DNA from: Streptomyces endophytica | GTDB taxonomy: Bacteria; Actinomycetota; Actinomycetes; Streptomycetales; Streptomycetaceae | NCBI RefSeq assembly: GCF_026153355.1 | Contig: NZ_CP110636.1 | Span: forward strand, 1,488,001-1,552,000 | DNA length: 64,000 nucleotides | Reading direction: 5' to 3' | Shown here: in pieces, positions 17,686-28,189 of the stretch | Numbering within the stretch: position 1 is the stretch's first letter | Layout of the letters: each line of letters opens with the position of its first letter | Translations under genes and position numbers: made by a program | The notes under the pieces: model-generated | What the model was told of the DNA's origin: nothing | Seen by the model: only the letters and a program-made list of their open reading frames with translations | Databases searched by the model: none

Positions 17686-17915
17686 GAGGGACAGCGTAAG
17701 GGCCGGAGCTGTGCGCGGGGCGGGAGGCCCGGACCCCCGGCGCCCACCGTTGTGGCTTGTGGGGCGGGGGGTACGCAGGTGACGGGGCTGATCGACGGCG
17801 TGACGAGTCTCACGTGCGTGTCTTCGCCTCCGCCCGCGGCCCGGGACCGTCCGGCAACCGCCGCAGCCGCCCTACGCACCGCCGCCCCGGCCCGGCCGGC
17901 CCCAGGGGATGCCCC

Positions 17916-18839
17916 CTACGGCAGGTGGTCCAGCCGCCGCAGGATGACGCCCTCGCGCAGCGCCCACGGACAGATCTCCAGGGTCTCCACGCCGAACAGG
18001 TCCATCGCCGCCTCGGCGACCAGCGCCCCGGCCAGCAGCTGCCGCGCCCGCCCCTCGGACACCCCGGGCAGCTCGGACCGCTCCCGCGCGGACATCCCGG
18101 CCAGCTTCGGCACCCACTCCTCCAGCTTCTTGCGGGTCAGCTCCCGCTGGACGTAGAGGCCCTCGGCGGAACGGGCGGCACCGGCGATCCGGGCCAGCTG
18201 CCGGAACGTCTTGGACGTGCCGACGATCTGGTCGGGGGTGCCGTAGCGGCGGAACTCGCTCACCACGCGGGCGATCTCCGCCCGCACCCGGCGGCGCAGC
18301 GTGCGCACGTCCTCGGGGTCGGGCGGATCGCCGGGCAGCGCGGCCGCGGTCAGCCGGCCGGCGCCGAGCGGCAGCGACACCGCCACGTCCGGGTCCTCGT
18401 CGAGGCCGTAGGCGATCTCCAGCGAACCGCCGCCGATGTCGAGCACCAGCAGCCGGCCGGCGGACCAGCCCAGCCACCGGCGGGCGGCGAGGAACGTGAG
18501 CCGCGCCTCGTCCTCACCGGAGAGCACCTGCAGCTCCACCTCGGTCTCCTCGGCGACCCGGCGCAGCACGTCCTCCCCGTTGGACGCCTCCCGCACCGCG
18601 GACGTCGCGAACGGCAGCACGCTCTCCACGCCCTTGTCCTCGGCCACCTGCAGCGCCTCCCGGACGGTGGCCACCAGCCGCTCCACCCCGGCATCGCTTA
18701 TCGCACCGTCGTCGAGGAGCTCGGCCAGGCGCAGCTCCGCCTTGTGCGAGTAGGCGGGCAGCGGCCGCGCGCCGGGGTGTGCGTCCACCACCAGCAGATG
18801 GACCGTATTCGAACCCACATCGAGGACACCGAGTCTCAT
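17916..18839 (-). CDS. Ppx/GppA-family exopolyphosphatase / pppGpp phosphatase
   Basis: 307 residues from ATG 18839. The first phosphate-binding loop, [20 protein letters not shown], sits at the N-terminus. [19 protein letters not shown] and [23 protein letters not shown] carry the conserved SAxRE and SGExEA motifs, and [16 protein letters not shown] is the second phosphate loop. [16 protein letters not shown] follows. At ~300 residues it is the short form without the HD domain, as in actinobacterial Ppx1/Ppx2. Members hydrolyse polyphosphate and/or pppGpp; which one applies here cannot be told. It is divergent from a Cys-rich hypothetical gene with a 140-bp gap. Confidence 0.9.
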   Translation of the reverse strand: MRLGVLDVGSNTVHLLVVDAHPGARPLPAYSHKAELRLAELLDDGAISDAGVERLVATVREALQVAEDKGVESVLPFATSAVREASNGEDVLRRVAEETEVELQVLSGEDEARLTFLAARRWLGWSAGRLLVLDIGGGSLEIAYGLDEDPDVAVSLPLGAGRLTAAALPGDPPDPEDVRTLRRRVRAEIARVVSEFRRYGTPDQIVGTSKTFRQLARIAGAARSAEGLYVQRELTRKKLEEWVPKLAGMSARERSELPGVSEGRARQLLAGALVAEAAMDLFGVETLEICPWALREGVILRRLDHLP

Positions 18840-18979
18840 ACCGGGAAACCTAACGCGACGCCCGGCAGGGCTGGTCGGCGCGGTCCGTACCGTTGCCGGG
18901 AACGGTACGGCCGGCGGCCCCGGCGCGGCGCGCAGCCCGCCCCGTCCGGGCTGCGCACGGCGCGCCGTACGCTGGAGTC

Positions 18980-19816
18980 GTGGCAAAGACGAAAAAGGCG
19001 AAGCACGAAAAAGCGCCGAAGAAGGCAGAAAAGCGGCGCGCCCAGGCGGCCGAGGGGAACCAGCCCCCGGCCGACGAGGTCGGACTCGACTTCGCCCGCG
19101 CCTGGGTCACCTTCCCCGACCCGGCCGACGACGAACAGCTCTTCCGCTGCGACCTGACCTGGCTGACGTCCCGCTGGACCTGCATCTTCGGCAGCGGCTG
19201 CCAGGGCATCCAGGCCGGCCGGGCGGACGACGGCTGCTGCACGCTCGGCGCGCACTTCTCGGACGACGACGACGAGAAGCGGGTCGCCGAGCACGTGGCG
19301 CGGCTCACGCCCGACCTGTGGCAGTTCCACGACGTGGGCACGGAGAGCGGCTGGGTCGAGGTCGACGAGGACGGCGAACGGCAGACCCGCCGCTGGCAGG
19401 GCTCCTGCATCTTCCAGAACCGCCCCGGCTTCCAGGGCGGCGCCGGCTGCTCGCTGCACATCCTCGCGCTGCGCGAGGGCCGCGAGCCGCTGGAGACCAA
19501 GCCCGACGTCTGCTGGCAGCTGCCGGTCCGGCGCACCTTCGACTGGATCGACCGGCCCGACGACACCCAGGTGCTGCAGGTCACCATCGGCGAGTACGAC
19601 CGGCGCGGCTGGGGCCCCGGCGGCCACGACCTGCACTGGTGGTGCACCTCCGCGACCTCCGCGCACGGCGCCGGCGAACCGGTCTACGTCTCCTACAAGC
19701 CGGAACTGACCGAGCTGATGGGCAAGAAGGGCTACGCCAAGCTCGCCGAACTGTGCGAACAGCGGCTGGCCGCACAGCTGCCGATGGCCCCGCACCCGGC
19801 GGACCCCCGGCCGTAG
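18980..19816 (+). CDS. Cysteine-rich conserved protein, possible metal or cluster binding
   Basis: 278 residues from GTG 18980. A Lys-rich lead ([22 protein letters not shown]) precedes a soluble domain with spaced cysteines: [55 protein letters not shown] and [11 protein letters not shown]. The CxxxxxC...GCCTLG arrangement recalls YkgJ/DUF3109-type cysteine clusters, which probably hold zinc or iron-sulfur, but I cannot confirm the family. No signal peptide is seen. There is no Shine-Dalgarno; a TACGCT sits seven bases before the GTG, so the transcript may be leaderless. Confidence 0.7.
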   Translation: MAKTKKAKHEKAPKKAEKRRAQAAEGNQPPADEVGLDFARAWVTFPDPADDEQLFRCDLTWLTSRWTCIFGSGCQGIQAGRADDGCCTLGAHFSDDDDEKRVAEHVARLTPDLWQFHDVGTESGWVEVDEDGERQTRRWQGSCIFQNRPGFQGGAGCSLHILALREGREPLETKPDVCWQLPVRRTFDWIDRPDDTQVLQVTIGEYDRRGWGPGGHDLHWWCTSATSAHGAGEPVYVSYKPELTELMGKKGYAKLAELCEQRLAAQLPMAPHPADPRP

Positions 19817-19857
19817 ACCCACGGCGATCACCGCTCCGCCCCCGCCCGGCCCGCAGC

Positions 19858-21680
19858 TCAGCGGGCCGGGCGGGTCGTGTGCGACGGGGTGTCCGACGGC
19901 TTGAAGGGCGTCGCCCCGGAGGTCGCCGCGGAACCGCTCGGCGACGGCGACGGCGACGGGTCCGAGGGGCCGGGCGTCGGGCTCGACTGCGACGGGGCCG
20001 GCGTCGGATCCGCGGGCGTGGGGTCCGTGGGCGCCGGCGTGTGCGGGGACGCGACGGCAACGGGCCGGCCGGCGACGGGCCCTGCGGGGCGGTCGCCGGG
20101 CCGGCACCGCCGTGGCCCTCCAGCGTGACCACGGTGCCGCCCGGCCGGATGGCGATCCGGGTCCGCCAGTGGCCCGCCGGCTCCCGGTCGTGGTCGACGT
20201 AGACCGTGACCGTCGTGGACTGCCCGGGCCGCAGATAGCCCGCCGTCTGGCTCATCTGCAGCCACGCCGCGCCCGGCGTCGCCGTCCAGTGCACCGGCTC
20301 GCCACCGGACGCGCTGATCGTGATCGCCGTCGTGCCGCCGCTGGGCTGCGCGGCGACCGTCAGCCGCCCCGGACCCGACGCCGTACGGTCCGCCTCGCCC
20401 GGCCGCAGCGGGGTGCCGTCCGCGCCGATCACCGCGACCGACACGTCCGGCGTCCGGCCGTCGCCCCTGGTGGCCGGCGACGGCGTGGTCCGGGCGTTCC
20501 CGGCGTTCTCGTACCCGCCGTCCAGCCGCGCCCCGGCGTCCGTGTCGTTCGCCGTCACCGACGGCGTGCCGTCCGCCACGGTCTCCCCCGTGGCGGGCGC
20601 CCCGCGGTAGGCCGCCCACAGGGCCAGCACCGGCGCCGCGATGACCGTGGCGACCACCGTCGTGGTCAGCGCCCGGGCGCGCAGCCGGCGCCGCCGCGCC
20701 GACCGGTCCGGCGGCGGGCCCACCGGGAAACCGTTGCGGTCGTAGCGAGGAGAACCGTTTGGCCCACCCGAGCGGCCCCGGCGCCCGGCCGCCGCCGCGG
20801 AGCCGTCGGCCCGGCCCGTACGGGACCGCCGGGCCGCCGCCAGCGCCCCCAGCACCGCCTCCTGCGGCGCGGTGACCAACGGCAGCGAACCCCGGGCCGC
20901 CGGCGCGGTGCCCGGCCACGGCCCCGGCGCGGTGGCCCGCTCCGCGGTCCGCCGGCAGGTCGCACAGTCGTCGACGTGCCGCACCAGCTCCCGGCTCAGC
21001 GCCGCCCCCAGCAGCACCTTGCTGTCCCCCGCCAGCTGCGCCACCTCCTTGCACCGGCCGGACTCGACGACGGCCAGCGCCGCCCGGGTCCGCTCCACCT
21101 CGCAGGAGGCGGTGGCGAGCAGCGCGCGGGTGGCGATCGGGTCGGCGCCGAGCACCGCGGCGACCTCGTCGGCGGAGAGCCGGTGCCGCACCGACAGCTC
21201 CAGCGCCTCCCGCTGCCCGGGAGCGGTGCCCGCGGCCTCCGGCCAGGCCAGCACCGCCAGCTCGCGCTGCCGCCGCTCGCTGTCCCGGGGCGCCGCGGCA
21301 CCGGCGCCGGCAGCGGTGCCGGTGCCGGTCCGCTCGGCGAGCCGGCGCAGGCACGCCCAGCGGGCCAGCGCGTACAGCCAGGCGCGGAGCAACGCCGGGT
21401 CGGCCGGGCGGCGGTGGTGGTGCCGCTCGGCCAGCGCCAGCACCTCGCCGAGCACCGCGGTCGCCGCGTCGTGCTCGCACAGCACCGACAGGCAGTAGGT
21501 GAACAGGCCGTCCAGATACGGCTGATAGCCGTCACCCGGCCCGTCCGGGACACCCGGGACGGGCGGCTGGAGGGGCCGGGGGGACGGCTGGGCGGACTGC
21601 GGACGGCTCCGGCGCCGGTCGTCGCCGCGCGACCGGTGTGCGCCGGTGGAGTGCGTGGGGTGCTCGGGCCTGCTGCTCAT
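19858..21680 (-). CDS. Membrane fusion protein: ECF-sigma-like, zinc-finger anti-sigma-like, TM helix and BACON domain; one apparent frameshift
   Basis: From ATG 21680 (or GTG 21683), ~600 residues. The N-terminal cytoplasmic part resembles an ECF sigma factor: YLDGLFTYCLSVLCEHDAATAVLGEVLALAERHH...RAWLYALARWACLRRL in the region-2 position, and ALELSVRHRLSADEVAAVLGADPIATRALLATASCEVERTRAAL in the region-4 position. A zinc-finger anti-sigma-like motif, LSRELVRHVDDCATCRRTAERA, follows, then one TM helix (ALTTTVVATVIAAPVLALWAAY). Outside comes a BACON-type Ig fold (AITISASGGEPVHWTATPGAAWLQMSQTAGYLRPGQSTTVTVYV) and a Pro/Thr/Ser tail. The frame breaks around 20060-20110, beyond which SPHTPAPTDPTPADPTP continues. 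Other reading: a degenerate sigma fold used only as a scaffold. Confidence 0.72.
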
Positions 21681-21683
21681 CAC

Positions 21684-22015
21684 CCCGGCGACGGTAGGCG
21701 GATGATGCAGCCGGACTTACTCTCCCGGACCACTTTTAACCCTTACGGGTGACCATCTCCCTCAAAAGGGACACGACCCCGCCGCGGCACCGGGAACGCA
21801 CGCGGCGTGCGCCACCCGGTCGGAGCAACGAACGACGGGCGCGGACGGCACAACGCCGCCAGGCGGCCCGGACCTGAGGCGATACCGCCCGGGGCCCGGC
21901 CGGCACCGGCGGCCACCCGTCGCCCGCGGCCCGGGCCCAGGGCACCGGCGGCCGGCGGTGGCCGGGTCCGGCGGCGGTAGCGGCGTTGTCGGACCCCGCC
22001 GCTACCGTGAACCCC
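21684..22015. other. Divergent intergenic region between the sigma/BACON gene and radA
   Basis: 332 bp with no convincing gene. An imperfect palindrome ACCCTTACGGGT lies around 21739-21750 near an A/T-rich stretch (cttttaaccc) that probably belongs to the promoter of the minus-strand gene. TACCGT at 22003-22008 is placed as a -10 for a leaderless radA transcript. The middle part is GC-rich without recognisable signals. Confidence 0.4.
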
Positions 22016-23428
22016 ATGGCAACTCGTAAAGCGCCGGGCAAGGACCGCCCCTCCTACCGCTGCACCGAATGCGGCTGGACCACCGCCAAGTGGCTCGGCC
22101 GCTGCCCGGAATGCCAGGCGTGGGGCACGGTCGAGGAGTTCGGCGGCACCCCCGCCGTCCGCACCACCGCGCCCGGCCGGGTCACCACCGCCGCCCTGCC
22201 CATCGGCCAGGTCGACGGCAAGCAGGCCACCGCCCGCTCCACCGGCGTCGACGAGCTCGACCGCGTCCTCGGCGGCGGCCTGGTCCCCGGCGCGGTGGTC
22301 CTCCTCGCCGGCGAGCCCGGCGTCGGCAAATCCACCCTCCTCCTGGACGCCGCCGCCAAATCCGCCTCCGCCGCCCACCCCACCCTCTACGTCACCGGCG
22401 AGGAATCCGCGAGCCAGGTCCGGCTCCGCGCCGACCGCATCGGCGCCCTCGACGACCACCTCTACCTCGCCGCCGAGACCGACCTCTCCGCCGTCCTCGG
22501 CCACCTCGACACCGTCAAGCCCTCCCTGCTGGTCCTGGACTCCGTCCAGACCGTCGCCTCCCCCGAGATCGACGGCGCCCCCGGCGGCATGGCCCAGGTC
22601 CGCGAGGTCGCCGGCGCCCTCATCCGCGCCTCCAAGGAACGCGGCATGTCCACCCTCCTCGTGGGCCACGTCACCAAGGACGGCGCCATCGCCGGCCCCC
22701 GCCTCCTGGAACACCTCGTCGACGTCGTCCTCCACTTCGAAGGCGACCGGCACGCCCGCCTCCGCCTCGTCCGCGGCGTCAAGAACCGCTACGGCACCAC
22801 CGACGAGGTCGGCTGCTTCGAGCTCCACGACGAAGGCATCACCGGCCTCGCCGACCCCAGCGGACTCTTCCTGACCCGCCGCGACGAACCCGTCCCCGGC
22901 ACCTGCCTCACGGTGACCCTGGAGGGCCGCCGCCCGCTGGTTGCGGAGGTCCAGGCGCTCACCGTCGACTCCCAGATCCCCTCACCCCGGCGCACCACCT
23001 CCGGCCTGGAGACCTCCCGCGTCTCGATGATGCTCGCCGTCCTGGAACAGCGCGGCCGGATCAGCGCCCTCGGCAAGCGCGACATCTACAGCGCCACCGT
23101 CGGCGGCGTGAAGCTCACCGAACCCGCCGCCGACCTCGCCGTCGCCCTCGCCCTCGCCAGCGCCGCCAGCGACACCCCCCTGCCCAAGAACCTCGTCGCC
23201 ATCGGCGAGGTCGGCCTCGCCGGCGAGGTCAGACGCGTCACCGGCGTCCAGCGCAGGCTCTCCGAAGCCGCCCGGCTCGGCTTCACCCACGCCCTCGTCC
23301 CCACCGACCCCGGCAAGATCCCCGACGGCATGCGGGTCCTGGAGGTCGCCGACGTCGGACAGGCGCTCACCGTCCTGCCCAAGCGCGTACGCCGGGAGGC
23401 CCCACAGGAGGAGGGTGTGCGCCGGTAG
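22016..23428 (+). CDS. radA: DNA repair protein RadA
   Basis: 470 residues from ATG 22016. All RadA marks are present: the N-terminal zinc finger with Cys16, Cys19, Cys30 and Cys33 ([18 protein letters not shown]), Walker [10 protein letters not shown] with Lys105, and Walker B-like [10 protein letters not shown]. The RadA-specific motif KNRYG is at 256-260, and a C-terminal Lon-like domain ([35 protein letters not shown]) follows. RadA is a RecA-type branch-migration helicase in recombinational repair. The next gene is disA, 125 bp downstream on the same strand; radA and disA are classical neighbours in Gram-positives, where RadA restrains DisA activity. Confidence 0.97.
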   Translation: MATRKAPGKDRPSYRCTECGWTTAKWLGRCPECQAWGTVEEFGGTPAVRTTAPGRVTTAALPIGQVDGKQATARSTGVDELDRVLGGGLVPGAVVLLAGEPGVGKSTLLLDAAAKSASAAHPTLYVTGEESASQVRLRADRIGALDDHLYLAAETDLSAVLGHLDTVKPSLLVLDSVQTVASPEIDGAPGGMAQVREVAGALIRASKERGMSTLLVGHVTKDGAIAGPRLLEHLVDVVLHFEGDRHARLRLVRGVKNRYGTTDEVGCFELHDEGITGLADPSGLFLTRRDEPVPGTCLTVTLEGRRPLVAEVQALTVDSQIPSPRRTTSGLETSRVSMMLAVLEQRGRISALGKRDIYSATVGGVKLTEPAADLAVALALASAASDTPLPKNLVAIGEVGLAGEVRRVTGVQRRLSEAARLGFTHALVPTDPGKIPDGMRVLEVADVGQALTVLPKRVRREAPQEEGVRR

Positions 23429-23553
23429 ACTTTGCCCTGGTCTCGCCCGTCACCGCAGAATTGCCTGTCGGCCACGTACGCTCCGGTGGTACGTCAACCA
23501 CAGCAAGGGCCGGGCGGCCCGCGGACCGACAGACCGTGCGACGGAGGAGTGCA

Positions 23554-24678
23554 GTGGCAGCCAACGACCGGGCATCGACTCCCGGCAGGTCCGGCGGGGG
23601 ATCCGGCACCGAGAGCCTGATGCGCGCCTCGCTGAGCGCCGTCGCCCCCGGCACGGCCCTGCGCGACGGACTGGAACGCATCCTCCGCGGCAACACCGGC
23701 GGCCTGATCGTCCTCGGCTTCGACAAGACCGTCGAGACCATGTGCACCGGCGGCTTCGTCCTCGACGTCGAATTCACCGCCACCCGCCTCCGCGAGCTCT
23801 GCAAGCTCGACGGCGCACTGGTCCTCGACAAGGACATCACCAAGATCCTCCGGGCCGGCGTCCAGCTCGTCCCCGACGCCTCCATCCCCACCGAGGAGAC
23901 CGGCACCCGCCACCGCACCGCCCAGCGCGTCTCCATCCAGGCCGGCTTCCCCGTCGTCTCCGTCAGCCAGTCCATGCGGCTGATCGCGCTCTACGTCGAC
24001 GGCGAGCGCCGCGTCCTGGAGGAATCCGCGGCCATCCTCTCCCGCGCCAACCAGGCCCTCGCCACCCTGGAGCGCTACAAGCTCCGCCTCGACGAGGTCG
24101 CCGGCACCCTCTCCGCCCTGGAGATCGAGGACCTGGTGACCGTCCGGGACGTGACCGCCGTCGCCCAGCGGCTGGAAATGGTCCGCCGCATCGCCACCGA
24201 AATCGCCGAGTACGTCGTCGAACTCGGCACCGACGGCCGGCTGCTCGCCCTCCAGCTCGAAGAGCTCATCGCCGGCGTCGAACCGGAACGCGAACTGGTC
24301 GTCCGCGACTACGTACCCGAGCCCACCGCCAAGCGCGCCCGCACGGTCTCCGAGGCGCTCGCCGAGCTGGACTCCCTCACCCACGCGGAACTCCTCGAAC
24401 TCCCCAACGTGGCCCGCGCGCTGGGCTACAGCGGCGCCCCCGAGACCCTCGACTCCGCCGTCTCCCCGCGCGGCTTCCGCCTCCTGGCGAAGGTCCCCCG
24501 CCTCCCCGGCACCGTCATCGACCGCCTCGTCGACCACTTCGGCGGCCTCCAGAAACTCCTCGCCGCCAGCGTCGACGACCTCCAGACCGTCGACGGCGTC
24601 GGCGAGGCCCGCGCCCGCTCCGTCCGCGAGGGCCTCTCCCGCCTGGCGGAGTCCTCGATCTTGGAGAGGTACGTGTAG
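23554..24678 (+). CDS. disA: DNA integrity scanning protein, diadenylate cyclase
   Basis: 374 residues from GTG 23554 with GGAGGAG upstream. It condenses two ATP into c-di-AMP. The DAC domain has the catalytic DGA at 86-88 ([15 protein letters not shown]) and RHRTA at 119-123, with [20 protein letters not shown] after. A helical spine follows, then C-terminal HhH motifs ([55 protein letters not shown]) that bind branched DNA. Length and order match octameric DisA. It is probably in an operon with radA. Confidence 0.97.
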   Translation: MAANDRASTPGRSGGGSGTESLMRASLSAVAPGTALRDGLERILRGNTGGLIVLGFDKTVETMCTGGFVLDVEFTATRLRELCKLDGALVLDKDITKILRAGVQLVPDASIPTEETGTRHRTAQRVSIQAGFPVVSVSQSMRLIALYVDGERRVLEESAAILSRANQALATLERYKLRLDEVAGTLSALEIEDLVTVRDVTAVAQRLEMVRRIATEIAEYVVELGTDGRLLALQLEELIAGVEPERELVVRDYVPEPTAKRARTVSEALAELDSLTHAELLELPNVARALGYSGAPETLDSAVSPRGFRLLAKVPRLPGTVIDRLVDHFGGLQKLLAASVDDLQTVDGVGEARARSVREGLSRLAESSILERYV

Positions 24679-24785
24679 AGCGGTAGGCGTGGAGCGGTAC
24701 GCGTGGCGCGATAGGCGTGGCGCGGTACGCGTGGCGCGGTAAGCCTGGAGCGGTACGCGTGCAGCGGTACGCGTGGAGAGCTGCG
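24679..24785. repeat. 14-16-bp tandem repeats directly after disA
   Basis: Units such as gcggtacgcgtggc and gcggtaggcgtgga repeat about seven times from the disA stop codon. The rest of the gap to 24964 holds only the dispersed repeat at 24839 and a C-rich segment. Confidence 0.85.
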
Positions 24786-24838
24786 GGTAGGTGGCGGGTG
24801 CAGGAGGTGGGTGCGGAATAGCCCACCCACCCCTCGCC

Positions 24839-24905
24839 GTTGTGGCCTCGCAGGGGCCCGCGCGTCCCCTACGGGATCCGTTCGGCTCCCCCTAAGGGCC
24901 CCCAC
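24839..24905 (+). repeat. Dispersed intergenic repeat, copy 2
   Basis: Matches the minus strand of 8060-8120 over about 60 bp, sharing GTTGTGG, CGCAGGGG, GTCCCCTACGGGATC, GTTCG and CCCCCTA..GGGCCC. Both copies are in convergent gaps between 3' ends. This suggests a short mobile or terminator-like element. Confidence 0.7.
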
Positions 24906-24964
24906 CCGCCGCCTTCCCCTCCTCTCCCCGCCACCCCGCCCCGCCCGAATCCCCCGGCTCCTGC

Positions 24965-25954
24965 CTACCGCAGGACCGCCGCCTCCTTCTCCTCGGGCAG
25001 CCCCACCACCGGCCGGTCCGGACGCTGCGGCGCCACCCCACCGATACTCCGCAACCACGCCCACGTATCGGCCACCGTCTCCGCAACCGGCCGGCACCGC
25101 AGCCCCGTCGCCAGCGCACGGGACACATCCGCCCCGAACATCGCATCCCGCGACTCATCCGACGCCAGCCACACCGGCAACTCGGTCCACGGCTCCACAC
25201 CGGCCGCGAGCACGTCCTCCGGCGCCGTCCAGCGCAGCTCCGCATCCGAGCCGGTGACCTTCACACAGCTCTCCAGCAGCTCCCCCATCGTGGCGTGCCC
25301 GGTCTCGCTCACCAGGTTGTACGCCCCGCCGAGCCCGGCCTCCAGCGCGTCCAGCGTCCACTCCGCGAGATCACGCACATCGATGTACTGCAGCGCCATC
25401 TCCCGCGGCCCCGGCGCCAGAACCGGTCCGCCACGGGCGATCCGGCCCAGCCACCACGGCAGCCGCCCGATGTTCTCGTACGGCCCGAGGATCAGCCCGG
25501 CCCGCACCAGCAGCGCCCGCTCCCCGAACGCGTCCAGCGCCGCCAACTCCCCGCCCCGCTTGGCCGCCGCGTAGTCCTCGGCGTCCGTGGCGTCCGCGGA
25601 CCCGGCCACCAGCGGCCCGTCCTCGTCGAGCCCGTACGCCGCCGGGTACGCGTACACCGACCGGCTGGACACGTACGCATACCTGCCGGCCCGCCCGGCC
25701 AGCAGCCGCGCCGCGTCCCGCACCGCCGAGGGCGCACCGCTCCAGGTGTCCACTACGGCGTCCCATTCCCCCTCCCGCAACGCCGCGAGACCCTCCGGGC
25801 CCGCCACCCCCCGTTCACCGTGCAAGGCCGTCACGCCCTCCGGTGCCGCATGCCTCCCCCGGTGGAAGACCGTCACCTGCCAGCCCCGCGCCACCGCCGC
25901 CTCGGTGACCGCCCGCCCCACGAACTCCGTACCGCCCAGCATCAGTAGCTTCAT
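24965..25954 (-). CDS. NAD-dependent epimerase/dehydratase (extended SDR)
   Basis: 329 residues from ATG 25954. The Rossmann start MKLLMLGGTEFVGRAVTEAAVARGWQVTVFHRG has the GGTxFVGR variant of GxxGxxG. The active-site area is RYAYVSSRSVYAYPAAYG with an altered catalytic triad; AEDYAAAKRGGELAAL supplies YxxxK (Tyr-Ala-Ala-Ala-Lys). LLVRAGLILGPYENIGRLPWWLGRIARGG, ALQYIDVRDLAEW and AYNLVSETGHATMGELLE complete an atypical/extended SDR of the isoflavone-reductase-like or epimerase type. The substrate is unknown. The gene stands alone between convergent disA and a membrane-anchored protein gene. Confidence 0.85.
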   Translation of the reverse strand: MKLLMLGGTEFVGRAVTEAAVARGWQVTVFHRGRHAAPEGVTALHGERGVAGPEGLAALREGEWDAVVDTWSGAPSAVRDAARLLAGRAGRYAYVSSRSVYAYPAAYGLDEDGPLVAGSADATDAEDYAAAKRGGELAALDAFGERALLVRAGLILGPYENIGRLPWWLGRIARGGPVLAPGPREMALQYIDVRDLAEWTLDALEAGLGGAYNLVSETGHATMGELLESCVKVTGSDAELRWTAPEDVLAAGVEPWTELPVWLASDESRDAMFGADVSRALATGLRCRPVAETVADTWAWLRSIGGVAPQRPDRPVVGLPEEKEAAVLR

Positions 25955-26306
25955 ACCGCCGACTGTGCCGGACCCCGACGGCCGGAACCAGCACCGCACG
26001 CCATCAGCGAAATCCCCACCAGCAGAATTACCGGAGGCCCCGCCTCCGAATCAGGGCCGCCCCGAGCCCGACGCCCAACGCCGTACGACGAACGCGAAGG
26101 CAAAACGCGAAACGTGAAACGTGAAACGCGAATGGCCAAGGCTCCCCAGCGCCCAGCGAACGACGAGCCGCCAGCCGCTGACGGCCGACGGCTTACGGCT
26201 GAGGGGCGACGGCTGAGGGGCGACGGCCAACAGCGATCAACGAACGGCCGACGACGAACCGGTGAAGGAGGTGAACGCGGTGAAGGCGGTAAAGACGGTG
26301 ACCGCT

Positions 26307-27146
26307 TTAGTCCTCGGCCAGAACGAACGACGTACGGGCGGACTTCAGCCCCGGCACCTTTGCCTCGATCCGGTACTTGCCGGACGGCACCGTGGCCGAA
26401 CTGGGCGTCGCGCACTGCGGTCCGCTCGCCCGCCGGTCCCACTCGACGGTGCGCTTCACCGAGCCGTTGGCCGGCACCTGCAACAGCGCCGGTGCGGTGC
26501 CCGAGGGGCAGTCGTTCGAGGCCCACACCCGGTCGTCACCCGCGGCGTCGCTGATCGTGAGCACTGCCGCCTTCCGCCCGAGGTCCACCTTGCAGGCCGC
26601 ATCGGCCGTGTTCTTGATGGTCAGCTCGAACTTCGGCTTCTTGTCCGGCGCGTACGAGTCCTTGACGCTCCGCAACACCAACTCGACCTTCGGATCGGTG
26701 CAGTTGGGCAACGAAGAACTGGCCGGAACGCCCTTGCCGGACCCCTGTCCGATCGGCCCGCCGGCTCCCGCGCCACCGCCCCCGGAACCACCATCGGACC
26801 CGTCGTCCTCGCCGCCGGCGCCACCGCTCCCGCCGCCCGAAGAGCCGGCTCCGCCACCGGACCCGGAGCCGTCCCCCGACTCCCCTCCGGACCCCGACTC
26901 ACCGCGTCCGCCCGGCTTTTGGCTGATCGCAGGGCCCGCGGACGAGGGTCCGGGCGTGATCGACGTCGCGGGCCCCTTCCCGTGCGCACCGCCCTTGCCC
27001 TCGTCGCCGCTGTTACCCCCGCCGCCCAAGTTGAGGGCCCACACGACCAGTAGGGCAAGCAGGACGACGATGGCCAGCGCAACGGCCCTCCGCCGCCAGT
27101 AGATGGAGGAGGGAAGCGGCCCGATCGGATTGCGCAGTGATCCCAC
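26307..27146 (-). CDS. Membrane-anchored extracytoplasmic protein with Gly/Ser linker
   Basis: 279 residues from GTG 27146. A short basic N-terminus (MGSLRNPIGPLPSSIYWRRR) precedes one TM helix (AVALAIVVLLALLVVWALNL, ~21-41). A ~100-residue Gly/Ser-rich linker follows, then a beta-rich domain of ~130 residues: PNCTDPKVELVLRSVKDSYAPDKKPKFELTIKNTADAACKVDLGRKAAVLTI...VWASNDCPSG...WDRRASGPQCATPSSATVPSGKYRIEAKV. Four Cys could form two disulphides, in keeping with an outside location. The domain looks like an Ig-like, DUF4232-type fold, but the family call is tentative. I recall a conserved gene here in Streptomyces between disA and mutY. Confidence 0.75.
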   Translation of the reverse strand: MGSLRNPIGPLPSSIYWRRRAVALAIVVLLALLVVWALNLGGGGNSGDEGKGGAHGKGPATSITPGPSSAGPAISQKPGGRGESGSGGESGDGSGSGGGAGSSGGGSGGAGGEDDGSDGGSGGGGAGAGGPIGQGSGKGVPASSSLPNCTDPKVELVLRSVKDSYAPDKKPKFELTIKNTADAACKVDLGRKAAVLTISDAAGDDRVWASNDCPSGTAPALLQVPANGSVKRTVEWDRRASGPQCATPSSATVPSGKYRIEAKVPGLKSARTSFVLAED

Positions 27147-27456
27147 GCGGAAACTCTACGAGAGATCAGCAGCCGCACCGGCCACTACCCGCCGCATCAG
27201 ACTGCAACTTTTCCCATGATCAGCCCGGCCCCCACCACCCACACCCACCCAACCCGCCACACACATCCCTTCCGCCTCACCAACCCCACCCATCCCCCAC
27301 CCCTCCTACACCCCGCTCAACCGCCCCCACACACACGACCAACCCGCCAGCCAACCGCCACCGCCACCGCTGCGGGCAGCACCCCCGCCCCCGGCACCCC
27401 GCCCCCCTGCACCGCCACCGGCGCCGCCCCCGGCGCCTCCCGGCACCGCCCAGTGC
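27147..27456. other. Strongly C-rich, strand-asymmetric intergenic tract
   Basis: 310 bp without a credible gene. From about 27217 to 27450 the plus strand is almost only C, A and some T (cacccacacccacccaaccc, ccaccgccaccgctgcgg), with very few G. This is unlike any other gap in the window. It joins the 3' end of the UPF0306-like gene to the 5' end of the membrane-anchored protein gene. Confidence 0.6.
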
Positions 27457-28182
27457 CTACGTCCCCTCCGGCCGCCGCCACTCCTCCTTGTGACCGAAGC
27501 CCTGGCCGTTGTCGATCAGCCGCAGCCAGTCAGGGCGCAGTTCCCAGAGGGTGGTGCGTTCCAACGCGGCCCGGAGCCGCTCGTCCGCCTCGACGAACGG
27601 GAAGCGCCGGGTATAGGCCCGCCAGCCGACGGCCCGCTCGGCGCCCGACAGGGGCCGGCAGCGACCTCGACCCTGAATCCCCGTCAGGGCGCTCCACTCC
27701 TGGCCGTCGCGCTGCGCCGTGAAGGCGACCCGGGTCCTCGACTCGGCCCGGGCCCCCTGTTCGCCCAGGACACCCGGCTCGGCCAGGGCCCGGCCGTGGC
27801 GGGTCGTGGCCGCGGTGACGAAGTACAGCACCGGCCCGCCGGCCGCGCCTGCACCTGCACCCGCACCTGCCTCCGTCACGTCGGCTGCCTCGGTGGCGTA
27901 CAGCACCGCGCAGGCTTGGGGGCCGTCTTCGTCCACGTACGCCAGGGTGATCGTCGTGTGAGCGGCCAGTGCCTGCTCGATCGCAGGCGGGCAGGGCGCA
28001 GGGCCCGCGGCGGTCGCGCCGCCACGCACGGACTCGTCACCGCGCACGGACCCAACGGACCCACCAGCGCTGCCGCCCGTCCTCGCCGTATGCCCCTCGC
28101 TCGCTTCTGCCGTACGCCTGTCGCTCGCGTCTGGTGCCTGCGGCATCTGCATCTGCCCGTCGCTGTCGTTCGCCTTCGCCAT
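27457..28182 (-). CDS. UPF0306/YhbP-like, pyridoxamine 5'-phosphate oxidase-fold protein
   Basis: 241 residues from ATG 28182; the first ~70 are low-complexity (SDGQMQMPQAPDASDRRTAE...GGSAGGSVGSVRG), so the functional start may be later. The split-barrel core reads AHTTITLAYVDEDGPQACAVLYATEA, GPVLYFVTAATTRHGRALAEPG, VAFTAQRDGQEWSALTGIQGRGRCRPLSGAERAVGWRAYTRRFPFV. The C-terminus TTLWELRPDWLRLIDNGQGFGHKEEW matches the YhbP/UPF0306 ending. These flavin-reductase-fold proteins have no settled function. A repeat array covers the region just upstream of the start. Confidence 0.75.
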   Translation of the reverse strand: MAKANDSDGQMQMPQAPDASDRRTAEASEGHTARTGGSAGGSVGSVRGDESVRGGATAAGPAPCPPAIEQALAAHTTITLAYVDEDGPQACAVLYATEAADVTEAGAGAGAGAAGGPVLYFVTAATTRHGRALAEPGVLGEQGARAESRTRVAFTAQRDGQEWSALTGIQGRGRCRPLSGAERAVGWRAYTRRFPFVEADERLRAALERTTLWELRPDWLRLIDNGQGFGHKEEWRRPEGT

Positions 28183-28189
28183 GTCCGTA

